DNA of 17,760 bases from contig RXOD01004847.1 in the NCBI GenBank assembly GCA_005223375.1, positions 1-17,760 of the forward strand. Direction: 5' to 3'. This document shows positions 1 to 9,700 of the stretch, one piece after another; the first letter of the stretch is position 1; the number at the start of each line of letters is the position of its first letter. A model generated the notes under the pieces. It saw only the letters and a program-made list of their open reading frames with translations. It did not search any database and was not told the origin of the DNA. The translations under genes were made by a program, and so were the position numbers. The stretch is from Amoebophrya sp. AT5.2 (Eukaryota > Sar > Dinophyceae > Syndiniales > Amoebophryaceae).

Positions 1-1858
1 GGCCGCGGACCGGAGGCACCAAAAGCGGCTGGCGACTGTTCTACTTCTCGCGCGCCAATGCTGCCCTGCGACTTGGACTTCTTCCCCGGGCTCAGCGCAA
101 TCACGCGGTCGTTGTCGGGCAACTGCAAAAAGTCCGCGGTCTCCTTCACGTACGGGTCGAGGAGCATCTCGGTCGTCTCCGGCCGGGCCTCAGCGGACTT
201 GGTGAGGAGCCTTCGGATGATGTCCATCAGCCGCGGCGTGTAAAACTCCGGAATCGGATCGTAGTGCTCGGACACAATCTGCAAATCCAAATTCACGGTG
301 GTCTTAGCATATCCGATGCTTCTGTTGTTCCCGCACTTACAACTGCTTCATGCGCGTTTGCGTTTTACTCTAGAGCCAGACGTGGCACTAGGCTCAGACA
401 TAGTAGTTTCTGTTTATTCGTTTAGCATCTATCTAAAGCTGCACTATTCCAGCACTTCACCAACAGCTGTCTACCTTGTACACCAGGCCGAGCAGGCTGC
501 TGCTTTCAAATGCGTGCTTGAGCATGCACAGCTCGTACAGGACGCAGCCCAGCGCCCACACGTCCGACTTCCAGTTGTAGGGTTCGGAGCGGCACACCTC
601 CGGCGACATGTAGTAGGGCGTGCCGACCACCGTCACTGCGGCCTCCCTCGTTCCGTCGAGGACGCGGGAGATCCCAAAATCCCCGAGCTTCACGGAGTAC
701 TCGTGGAGCTCGCAGGCCTCCGGCGCGCCGTCGAGAAAAATGTTGGACGTCTTCAGGTCGCGGTGCAAAATCTTCTGCTTGTGGATGTAGTTGAGCGCGT
801 GAAGCAGCTGCGTGAACCACCTGGGGTCGATCATCGGGCGAGATGGTGTTGGGGAGAAAAAAGTAGAAGAATGGATAAGTAATCGCGACTCACCCTAGCC
901 GACTAGAAAGGGAGGCAGCGATGACGATTGGCTTCGCGGCGGTCCCCTAAAAGACCACAACTTTAGTCTGGTGAAATTGAAAAACTGTATCGGATTCCAC
1001 GCGATACTATCAGACGTCATCGCGCTCCCAAATTCATTGATCGGCGTCTTCCTCTTCGCCGCTCTTCCAGAACCATCAATTAAAAGCCTATGTAAAAACC
1101 GATCCCATTCCCCGCCCATCGACTCCGTAAAAATACTTAAGTAGACAACATCTTCACCTCATCACCACTCCTTCCGCGAGATTTTCTTTCTTCTTCGCGC
1201 TGCTCTTGATGAGTTTCCGGAGGTCTCCGTGCGGCGCGTACTCCATCACGATGATCAAAATGTTGCTCGGCGCCAGGCTGAAACTCTCGATGTACCCGAT
1301 GATGTGCGGGTGCCGCATCTGCTGGAGCAGGTGGACCTCCTGCTAAGCTATGAAGCAAGACCAGGTGGTAAGACTAAGTCGTAACTCTAACTGAGGTATT
1401 AAAAAAGGCCGCCTAGAGTGGTGCCGTACTGTTAGCTGTAGGGTGCAAGCGCAAGAGTGCCAAACCCACTGTAGAACCGACCGCAGAACCAGAACGCTGC
1501 CGCTGTACCTAGCATTGCAGACCTCTTCTCAGAACATAGCCAAACGACACCCCGCAGAGGCAGACCCCCTGCAAGTTTCACTTACCACTGATAGTGACTT
1601 GCCAACTGGTCCCACCATACGCGCCAGCTTCTGGTCGTGCTCGTTCAAAGAGTCCACCTGGACAGACTTGGCCACCAGCGTCTGCTGCGCGCAATCTTCG
1701 CCGGGACGGCAGACCAGCTGCGCGATGCCGTACTGGCCGCGGCCGATGACGGAAAGCCGCTGGTACCCATACTCAGACAAATCCGGGCCGGAATCCTTCG
1801 ACTTCTTCGCCGCGGCGGCGCCGCCGTCGTTGGCGAGCTTCAGAATCTCTTCCGCCAT
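1..1858 (-). CDS. NEK-family (NIMA-related) serine/threonine protein kinase, 3' end beyond window
   Basis: Four exons can be joined in phase: 1858-1616, 1339-1158, 820-475 and 278-1 (open at the window edge). Introns are 1615-1340, 1157-821 and 474-279, all GT-AG. The product is a catalytic kinase domain with a glycine loop GRGQYG (residues 39-44), beta-3 lysine in VAK (K64), alpha-C Glu as the first residue of exon 2, HRDLKTSN (161-168), DFG (189-191) and GTPYYMSPE (208-216). All catalytic residues are present, so it should be active. [11 protein letters not shown], the LKHAF segment and the [10 protein letters not shown] join are typical of NEK kinases, which act in ciliary and mitotic signalling. 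The K64-Glu spacing of 18 residues matches NEKs and supports the first splice. ATG 1858 is chosen because in-frame TAAs lie just upstream. After the kinase domain ([13 protein letters not shown]) a Lys/Ser-rich tail starts. The last ~45 bases could be intron, because a GTAGAA donor-like site lies there. NEK family is sure; subfamily is not. Confidence 0.9.
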
Positions 1859-1937
1859 GTATTCAGTGGGTGTTGAAGCGATCGCTTACGGTTATGAGTC
1901 TTGCCTGAAATGTGCGACTGCGTCGCCTGAGTTCGTG

Positions 1938-2494
1938 TCACCGTAGTAGAATAGCGGCACGCGATGCATGTTTGTCTTGTGAATTCGGGTTTTTGCTTCT
2001 CGGAGCTACCACTGCGGCTATTGCCGTCGCGATGCCAAAAAACAAAAATAGAAAGGGTGGGTGTACATACAGATCCTCGGTCGTGGACGAGTGCGCGACG
2101 CTTAACGCGATGCGCAAAAACGAAGCGCGCCTTTTGCGACTTTCCGGAACCGGCCAGGGGTAAATGAATCCATAGAACCAACTGACCGCCAGATACCCGC
2201 AACGAGGACGGACGAAGTACAACAACGTGACCACAAGAAACTGTCAAACAGGATGTCTGATTTATTCTGCAACTGCATCAGCAGCGGAATGACCGACAAA
2301 AGCAAAAGGACAAAGAAACGCAGCACCTCCAATTCACTCGAGCAGCTTTGGTTTTTCTACCAGGCTGTCGTCAGCTCATGTCCGTGACCAAACCAACTCA
2401 AGAAGGTGTGCATTGCAGCGGGACAAATAACGGTAACCGACACAGCAAGTAGAACAATGACGCGCGATTCTGCAGCGACGAGTGCGGCGAGCAT
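1938..2494 (-). CDS. Candidate small multi-pass membrane protein (tentative two-exon model)
   Basis: I do not recognise this protein. The model joins exon 2494-2361 to exon 2181-1938 through a 179-nt GT-AG intron (CCTG|GTAGAA ... GGTCAG|TTGG) and keeps phase, giving 125 residues. It starts at an ATG 163 bases downstream of the neighbouring gene's stop. Residues ~11-31 (VIVLLAVSVTVICPAAMHTFL) and a later FLFLFFGIATAIAAVV stretch look like membrane segments, with a basic RKRR between them and a polar C-terminus. Support is the matching intron size (others are 168-196 nt), the in-phase join and the hydrophobic pattern. Against it, the inferred intron also reads as a hydrophobic stretch in one frame, which may only reflect a pyrimidine-rich splice tract. 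An alternative is a 5' leader of the kinase gene or non-coding spacer. Confidence 0.3.
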
Positions 2495-2630
2495 CACGTT
2501 GCTCGGCCGATGATCAGTTCGTGAACCCCCTCGGCCCCAGCGGAGCCCATTTCCAGACTATGCGTCTCCGTACGTTCGCGCTCGCTTTCGGTCGCGTTTG
2601 CGGTGTTCCACTTAGCTTCTAAGGACGGGA

Positions 2631-2693
2631 GTGATGAGTTTGAATCACCACGGCACTCACTGCCCAGGATTCGGCGTCCATACAATGGAGGGA
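2631..2693. other. 63-bp insertion at the 3' end of paralogue A
   Basis: Aligning the ends of the two paralogues, B reads aaggacgggaattattc while A has 63 extra bases between ggga and attattg. The 4-base GGGA occurs on both sides (2627-2630 and 2690-2693), like a small target-site duplication. The insert contains the stop codon of paralogue A (TGA at 2659-2657) and a GTGAGT donor-like motif on the minus strand. It also holds a short inverted repeat, gtgat...atcac. Confidence 0.6.
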
Positions 2694-3968
2694 ATTATTG
2701 TAACAGGGAAAAGGTCCTCGTCGTCCGGCCCGCGCCCGACCTCAGTGGTCTCCAGGCCACCGCTTTCGTAGTTCAGCGCCTTGAAGACGCTATCGACATG
2801 GCGTTCAATATTATACGGACTCATCCTAGACACCTCCACAGGCCAGAATGGCGGGAGTTTTCCATTCGGCAGCTTCGGCGCCTGATTCCAGACCTCCTCG
2901 GTCAGAACATACTCCGCATCGCCGCTGGTGAACGCAGCGAGCGCAAGGTCACCAATGTAGTGGACTGCCCGCTCAACGCCCTGCTTTAGCGTGTTGACGA
3001 GTGCAACCATCTGCGGCGGAATTGCCGCCGACGTCGTAGTCAGCTCTTTCGTATTCCGCTTGGAGCGCCCTGCGCTGGTAAGTGCGGCCATCCTGCGGGA
3101 GCTTTCTTGCCAGTGGTTGTCGTGGCTCTCATCATAGCAGCACAGCAGAACACGCAGCGGAAAATGCGTAGCAGCCACGTTCCACCGTCGCACATCCGAA
3201 TCCACCGCGACGTGGCCCCCCTGAGCGTCGCAAACTGCTGAGAAGCCGTGCGCGGTGCTCAAGTGGTAGAACACTGGCACGAGGTCGACGGACTTTCCAT
3301 TTGTTGTCTTGGGTCCCGCGGCGACGATGTCCCTCGTGACGTGGAAGCACTTCGATCCCTTGGCCGCCTCGCTGCTCATCAAGTCGAGCAAATAATCTAC
3401 GAACTTCAGCCGATCACGGTCGCGCGTCTCGTTAGCCATGCGCTCGGTCGCCTCAAAGGTCCGCATGCTATCGGCTTGCTCGGGGATCGGCCCCATGAAG
3501 GCGCAGATCTCGCGAGCGACGTCGTCGTTGAGGCGCGGCTTCTCGCTCTTCCCCGTTTCGGGATTTTTGCACGACGGCATTTGTCGCGTAGCAAGCACTT
3601 GCCAAGCGGTGATCTGGGGGTAAATCAATGAAAGACGGCATATGTGCGACAGACACAGACTGACACCCATTGAGGACTAGGACTAGCTCTAGCATATCGA
3701 AGAAGTCACAAGTAGCAACAGCATCGTCCACTGACAGTGACGGTCCGTCCCCAATCCCATCTATCCCTGCTAAGTCAAACAATACCTGCGCCTTCTTCAC
3801 CCAATTTTCGCAGTCTTGGTCTGCCTTTTCGCGCACTGCAGGAAGCCAATCTTCGAACGCGCCAGTTGTCGGCCCTTGCAGCAGCAGATCGGAAACCGTT
3901 TTCGGTTCTTTCTTGTCGCTGGATCCCTTGCCGGCGCATGAGGATGCGGCGTCGGTGGAAGACGACAT
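2657..3968 (-). CDS. Protein of unknown function, tandem paralogue A (379 aa)
   Basis: Two exons, 3968-3786 and 3613-2657, are joined by a 172-nt GT-AG intron (GCGCAG|GTATTG ... CCCCCAG|ATCACC) at phase 0. The same splice sites are preserved in paralogue B, which strongly supports both models. ATG 3968 is chosen because an in-frame TGA lies just upstream. Exon 1 (61 aa) is Ser/Lys-rich, then reads VSDLLLQGP and EDWLPAVREKADQDCENW. Exon 2 carries well-conserved blocks (CKNPETGK, EICAFMGPIP, RDRDRLKFVDYLLD, THFPLRVLLC, MVALVNTLKQGVERAV, YVLTEEVWNQAPKLPNG, IERHVDSVF) split by variable stretches. I see no signal peptide, membrane span or known catalytic motif, and I do not recognise the family. 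A 63-bp insertion relative to B changes the last ~11 codons and supplies a new TGA. Confidence 0.75.
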
Positions 3969-4741
3969 CTTGTGGATCAACAACAAGTGAGCTCACTCGT
4001 TTCGTCGACGGATCTATGGCTTCAGCGTTGAACATGAACTAGAGGCAGATGCTAAGAGCATGTGCTCTCAGGAGCAGGTCACAGCCAGAAAAATTCACAA
4101 TTCGCAATTCTTCCGTCGCCACTTCCGTGGGAGTCGTGTCCGCGACAGTCTTAGAGACAACGCCCCGCGCAGTTTTTGAGACACATACGAGAGGCTAACT
4201 GTTCGCTTTTCGCCCAACGCTTTTCGAATGCCAACCCAACTGATCTGTCACTTAATGCCAACCCCTCTGACGAGATTCTGAACTGGACACGGCGCACTTA
4301 AAAAGCACCGTGGTGAGCAGATGAAGTTGGATCTCTCCTTCGAACTTCGACACATTCTCTCTCATAATGCGTTTGGTTTTTCCTTCAGCCTTGTCTTCTC
4401 TCGGTGAGAACGAAACTTCACCAGAACAGGCACGATCCCTCTGCTAGCGCGCTGAGGCAAGAACGCGCGTAAGTGTATTGCCGGTTGGCGTTGGCCGTTC
4501 ATGCAACTTCGTGCTTCATGCACCTTCTGTTAGTTTATTTTCGTTTCACAGTCATCGTCTAGAAGGAAAATGCGGAATGGAGACAATCCTGTTATTAGAA
4601 GTTCTTTGACTTTGTGATGAGTTTATTATTGTATCTACTGTCAGATGTGTAGCAAGCAGGTCTCTCAATACTGTCGCGGACCATTTCCAGGCTATGCGTG
4701 CCCGTTCGCGTTCGCTTTTGGTCGCGTTTGCGGTGTTCGAC
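3969..4741. other. Intergenic stretch between the tandem paralogues; upstream flank of paralogue A
   Basis: I find no convincing coding region here. About 700 bases are clearly related to the upstream flank of paralogue B (6056-6745), so any promoter was copied with the gene. Shared blocks include the sequence next to the start codon (tgagctcactcgtt), an aattcttccgtcgccacttcc block and a long block around cttcatgcaacttcgtgctt. No TATA box or other named element can be defended. The last bases (4683-4741) belong to the 3' end of unit B. Confidence 0.6.
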
Positions 4742-6745
4742 TTAGGTTCTAAGGACGGGAATTATTCTCACAGGAAAGCTCTCCTCCTCGTCTTCAGTAG
4801 CCTGAAGGCCAACGCCATCGGTTTCCAGCGCAACAAAGACGCTATCGACATGGCGTTCAATATGAAACGGACTCATATCAGACACCTCACTGCACCAGAA
4901 TGGCGGGAGTTCTCCATTCGGCAGCTTCGGCGCCTGATTCCAGACCTCCTCGGTCAGAACGTACTCCGTCTCGCCGCTGGTGAACGCAGCGACCGCGAGG
5001 TCACTAACGTACTGGACTGCCCGCGCAACGCCTTGCTTGAGCGTGTTGACGAGTGCAGCCATCGCTGGCGAAATTGGAATTGCCGCCGACGAGGCAGCGC
5101 CGTTACGGCACTGCTCGCGCCCGTTCGACTCCCGCTTAGAGAGAGCAGCGCTTGCAAGGGTGGCCATCCTTTCTGTGCAATCTTCCAGCAAGATTTCGCA
5201 GCTTTCCTGCGTGCTGCACAGCATAACACGCAGCGGAAAATGCGTATTGGCAGGGTTCCGCAGCAGATGCGATGTTCTCGTGAATCCGAGGGAGTTTCTC
5301 TGAGCGTCGTCAATTTTGAAGTCGAGCTTGCCGTACAGGTAGTGACACACTGGCTGGAGATCGACAGGATTTCCATTGGTCGTCTTTGGTCCCGCGTCGA
5401 CGATTTCCCTCGTAATGTAGAGGTACTGCGATCCCTTGGCCGCCTCGTTCCTCATCATGTCGAGCAAATAGTCTACGAACTTCAGCCGATCACGGTCGCG
5501 CGCCTCGTTAGCAATGCGCATGGTCACCGCGCGGGTCAGCATGCTATTCGCGGCATGCGTATCGGCTCGATCGGGGATCGGTCCCATGAAGGCGCAGATC
5601 TCGCGATAGACGTCGGCGTTGAGACGCGGCTTCTCGTTCTTCCCCGTTTCAGGATTTTTGCACGACGGCAGTTTTCGCGTAGCAAGCACTTGCCAAGCAG
5701 TGATCTGGAGGTAAATCAATGAAAGTAACAGTAAGGCGGCACATTAAGTAGCCACAGACTCACACTCACTGAAGACTAGGAGTAGCACATGACATCAGCA
5801 TCAGCGTCACAGTGTAAGTTAGTAGCATCATCCTCTGACGGTCCGTCCCCAGCCCTAAGTCAATCGCAATACCTGTGCCTTCTTCACCCAATTTTCGCAG
5901 TCTTGGTCTGCCTTTTCGCGCACTGCCGGAAGCCAATCTTCGAAAGCGCCAGCTGTCGGCCCTTGCAGCAGCAGATCGGAAACCGTTTTCGGTTCTTTCT
6001 TGTCGCTGGATCCCTTGCCGGCGGATGAGGATGCGGCGTCGGTGGAAGACGACATCTTGTGGCTCAACAACAACTGAGCTCACTCGTTATTTCGTTGAGG
6101 GATGTGAGTATAGCTTCAGCTTAACCTTTCAACTAGGGGCAGATGCTAGGAGGTTGTGTTTCAAGGAGCAGGTCACAGCCAGGATTTACAATTCACAATT
6201 CTTCCGTCGCCACTTCCCTGTGAGTACTGACCGCGACAGTCTTAGGAACAGCGCCCCGTACAGTTTTTGAAGCCCGCACGAAGAGGCAACTTTTCGCCTT
6301 TCGACCAAATCCAACGCTTTCCAAACGCCAATCCAACTGATCTGAACTAGACGCGGCGGACTTTAATAGCCCCGTGCTGAGCAGATGAAGTGGGATCTCT
6401 TCGACACATGATCGTATATGCGTTTGGTTTTCCTTTCGTGGTCTTCTCTCGGTGAGATCGAAACTTCACCAGAACAGGCACGATCCCTCGGCTAGCGCGC
6501 TGAGCCAAGAACGCGCGTAAGAAAGTATATTGCTGGTTGGCCTTGGCCCTTCATGCAACTTCGTGCTTCATGCAACTTCTGATAGTTTATTTTCGTTTCA
6601 CTTTCATCGTCTAGTAGAAGGAAAATGCGGAATGGGGATGATCCTGTTTTTAGTTTGTGATGAGTTTGAGTATTGCAAGAGTGCGCAACGTATCTATTGT
6701 CAAAAGTGTAGCAAGCACGTCTCTCAATACCGTCGTGGATCGATT
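4683..6745. repeat. Tandem duplication unit B (~2.06 kb)
   Basis: This is the second copy of the unit at 2549-4682, in the same orientation. It holds the gene at 4742-6055 and its upstream flank. The right limit is approximate: similarity fades near gtcgtggatcgattctcgg (about 6734-6752), roughly 40-50 bases before the stop codon of the TAF1B-like gene. The duplication therefore ends inside the spacer and did not copy the neighbours. Confidence 0.8.
4742..6055 (-). CDS. Protein of unknown function, tandem paralogue B (381 aa)
   Basis: Exons 6055-5873 and 5704-4742 are joined by a 168-nt intron (GCACAG|GTATTG ... CCTCCAG|ATCACT) at phase 0, exactly as in paralogue A. Exon 1 differs from A at only 2 of 61 residues (Cys/Ser and Thr/Ala). 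Exon 2 keeps the same blocks, with substitutions and indels between them. One is an extra THAANSML-like stretch near residue 110; another is a completely different patch around residues 175-200. The end reads IIPVLRT and stops at TAA, probably the ancestral end since it lacks the insertion seen in A. No recognisable domain, signal peptide or membrane segment. Two intact copies with shared flanks suggest both are expressed, and the family may be larger elsewhere in the genome. Confidence 0.75.
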
Positions 6746-6788
6746 CTCGGTGACGCAGAGAACAAAGAGCTCGTGTAACGTCTAACTT
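6056..6788. other. Intergenic stretch; upstream flank of paralogue B
   Basis: This is the spacer between paralogue B and the TAF1B-like gene. Most of it (to about 6745) is the duplicated flank described for unit A, and I see no gene in it. A plus-strand open frame at 6530-6778 is not kept in the sister unit, where the aligned sequence hits a TGA, so I treat it as chance. Confidence 0.6.
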
Positions 6789-9700
6789 TTACTCCTGTTG
6801 CGAATCGTCGAAAATATCGTCGCCTGCTCCTTTGGACGGCGCACTCGAAGAATCACGCGCAATGCCGTCATCTACTAATTCGAGTTTGTTCTCTTCTATA
6901 GCGACGTGCTTCTTTCCTGCTTTTCTTTTCGCCTTTGCCTTTGGCCGCTTGTTCCCGGCGCCTTCCGCTTTCGCGCGCTTGCTCGCCGCAGCTTTCCCCG
7001 CGGGCTTTTTCGCAGCGGCTTTCCGAAGCGTTTTTTTTCCTTTCTGAGGCAGCTCGTAGCCCTCCAGAAGCTTTTCTGCCTCGAGCAAGGCAGCCGGCAA
7101 CCGTGGACTGCACGGGGGAATGTCCGTGCCTTGCCGGGACTGCACCACGGGAGGATTCTCCTTCCTGCTGTTCGTCGCGGCTGCCGGAGCAGGCGCAGCA
7201 GCGGCTCCTGCGCCAGAAGCAGGAGCTGCAGGCTCGCTTCCTGTCGTGGCTCCTTTCTTTCCAGAAACAGCGCTGACCGCGGCGCTGTTTCCCACCGCTG
7301 CAGCGCCGCGCTCAACTGAGTGAACAACCCCTTCGGCGACCCCCGTCGAGTACTTCTCGAGGAACCATCTCTCCAGCTTCAGCAGCACTAGATAGAGTTC
7401 GTACTCAGTGCAGCCGACCTGAATTGCCAGTATCGACGTCAAAAAAACGAACGTTTGCGGCATCCGCACGAAGAGCGAAAAGTGGTCCATGCCCCCCGCG
7501 TAGTCGATGGCGTCCGGGTCGGGGCAACGAAAGAAACGGGTCTTCTGGGCATGGGACTTCCGGCTGTCCCCAGGCGCTTGTTGCTTGCCCAAGAGCGTGA
7601 GCCGGTTCGGCGGTTCTTTGACGTTCACACTTCTAGTCTTTCGTTTTCTGCTGCTCGCACCGCCCGATGTCGCACCCGCCGAAGCTTCCGAATCGCTTCC
7701 CGCATTTTCCTCTTCTTCCCTTCGCCCCCCCGCCCTTTCCGCTTCTCCCAGCTGCGCCAATTCCAGAAGCCGCGTGCCGATCTCCTGGTAGCCTCGACGC
7801 CACCCGAACACCTCGTCGACATCACCTTTCGGGCACCACTGCGCCTGCAGGTACTCGAGCCACGCCTTCTTCCCCGCGTACGCACTGCCGGATGTGAAGG
7901 AGGAAAACCGGCCGAAGTCCATCCGCCCGCTGTGCAGCATGTGCTTGGCCTCCGGGAGTCGCGAACCCGTGAGCCCCCGCATTCGCGAGAGATAGCTGCC
8001 CCCCTCGCCCTGCTTCTGGATGCACTGGTTCCAGTACACGGGCGTGCGCCAGATCTTCCCGTCCGTTCCCGGCAGGGGTTCGGTGACCTGCGCCCGGTAG
8101 TCGGTGCGGGCCCGCTTCCTGCCGCTGATGGTGTGCCACCGGAGGTAGCGCGCGGCGGGCTGGAACGCCAGCGCGGCGCTGTTGCCGCCTGCCCCGAACT
8201 GCGGGTGGTGGAGAATGCGCGAAGCATTCCTCTGGTCGTTGAACTCCGTTTTCAGCTTGAGTGCCAGCAGCACGAAGGCGGCGGCGTAGCGCGGAGCGGG
8301 GTGGCCGTCGGCGAGGAAGGGCGCAGTGGCGACGGCGTCGGAGGCGAGCAATTGTTGCCTTTCTTTTGCCGCATAATCACCACTTCCTTTACCACTCGAT
8401 GCCGACGGTGTCGCTGCTGTATCTTTTTTTGCGAGCAGGTTTTCGTACGCCGCGTCGCTCGAGTTCCAATTTGGTCGCCGCAACTTCACAAGCCCGGTTT
8501 CGCTGTCCCTTTCGGCGACGTAGTGGTCGCAAGTCTCTTCGCTGTCGGCCCGCATTTCGTCCCTGTCCCGCAGCCAGTCGTTGAACAAGGTCCTTGCGGT
8601 CCGTGGGACGATGGTCGTGTCGATGGGGGTGGTTGCTTCCCCCTCGTCCCCACTTTGGCCCTCCACCGCGAAAAGCTTCGCCAGCCGCTCGATCGCGGGG
8701 ACCATGGGGTAGGCGGAGAGTCCCGTTAAATCCGTTGACCAAGACAGACCTTTCAAACCCTCAAACCGCGACTGGAGCAGGTTCCCGAGCCGCAGCATCA
8801 TGTTTTCCACGTCCCTCTGCCCGGGGAAGCGCGGCACGTCCAGGAACTGCGGCCCGACTGCGTAGTTCTTCAACTGCACCCGCAAGTTCAGGAATTCGCT
8901 CACGTTCGGCGGCACGAGCTGCTTCAGAGCGGAATGTGGTTCATTTTCATTTTTTTTAGTAGTCGTCCGCCCCACCAAAACCTCCTCCTCCTTCCCTGCC
9001 GCGGCGGACAGCACGTCGCGCAAGTTGAAAAACGGCAGCCACCCCCGGCGGATCCACTCGTACGCGTCCGCGACGACCACCGGCTTCTTCGCGAGCACGC
9101 CCGCGAGAAGGATCAGGGCCAAATCCAAGGTCCAGAACCAGTGGATGCCCGCCACGCAGTGTGCCGCATGCGCGCCGCGCGTGTTCTTGCCCTTCTCGTA
9201 AAACTTTTGCGCGTTGTCGGGGGCGCCGCGGGCCCGCTTCTTTTTTGCGGCCTTCGTGCTCCCCTGCGAAACGGCGACGATGCCGAAGATATCTTCGTCG
9301 ATGGCAGCCTGGGTGGGCTTTTCACTCTTTTTTCCGCCGACGTTTTTGGAACCAGCAGTCGCACTCAACACTGCGGATTCCCGCTTGCGGCGCTTCGCTG
9401 CAGTTTCGTCTTCATCCTCCAGCGCGAGAAGTTGGTCGTCGCTGTCCGCATCGCGGTCTTCGGAGTCGCTCTCGATTCCGTCCTGGTGCTCTTCGGCCTC
9501 GTAGTAACTTGCGCTTGCGCGGCTACTTTCCCCGTTTAATATTTCGCCGCTCGCATTCGTAGTTTTTGCCTTCTTGCTCGTCCCCTTCTTCTTGCCGGCA
9601 GCTGCATAAATTTCTCTTCGCCAGCCTGCTTCGCCCGGGAGGTAGTGTGTGTCGAACAGTAGGTCGGCGTTCGCGTGCAGAACCGGCTGCGCCGCTTTTT

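Larger units (their letters stand above)
2549..4682. repeat. Tandem duplication unit A (~2.13 kb)
   Basis: The unit begins with catttccagactatgcgtc, equivalent to catttccaggctatgcgtg at 4683, and runs to the sequence just before 4683. It contains the complete gene at 2657-3968 plus about 700 bases of its upstream flank. Similarity to unit B continues through coding and non-coding parts, for example the shared segment around cacgatccctctgctagcgc (4432) and cacgatccctcggctagcgc (6479). The flank is well conserved with small indels, which suggests a fairly recent duplication. Confidence 0.85.

Noticed and set aside
1840..2247. 135-residue minus-strand frame upstream of the kinase
   Set aside because: Basic, low-complexity-free but motif-free, overlaps the kinase start out of frame; probably leader or overlaps the tentative membrane protein.
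4694..5722. 342-residue plus-strand open frame
   Set aside because: It mirrors paralogue B exon 2. In paralogue A the matching plus-strand frame is broken, while the minus-strand frames and splice sites are preserved in both.
6530..6778. 82-residue plus-strand frame with two CxxC-like pairs
   Set aside because: The aligned sequence in the sister unit hits a TGA and is not kept as a frame, so the cysteines are probably chance.
7455..8729. 424-residue plus-strand open frame
   Set aside because: It is antisense to the TAF1B-like gene, Arg/Pro-rich and without motifs; GC-rich coding sequence often leaves the opposite strand open.
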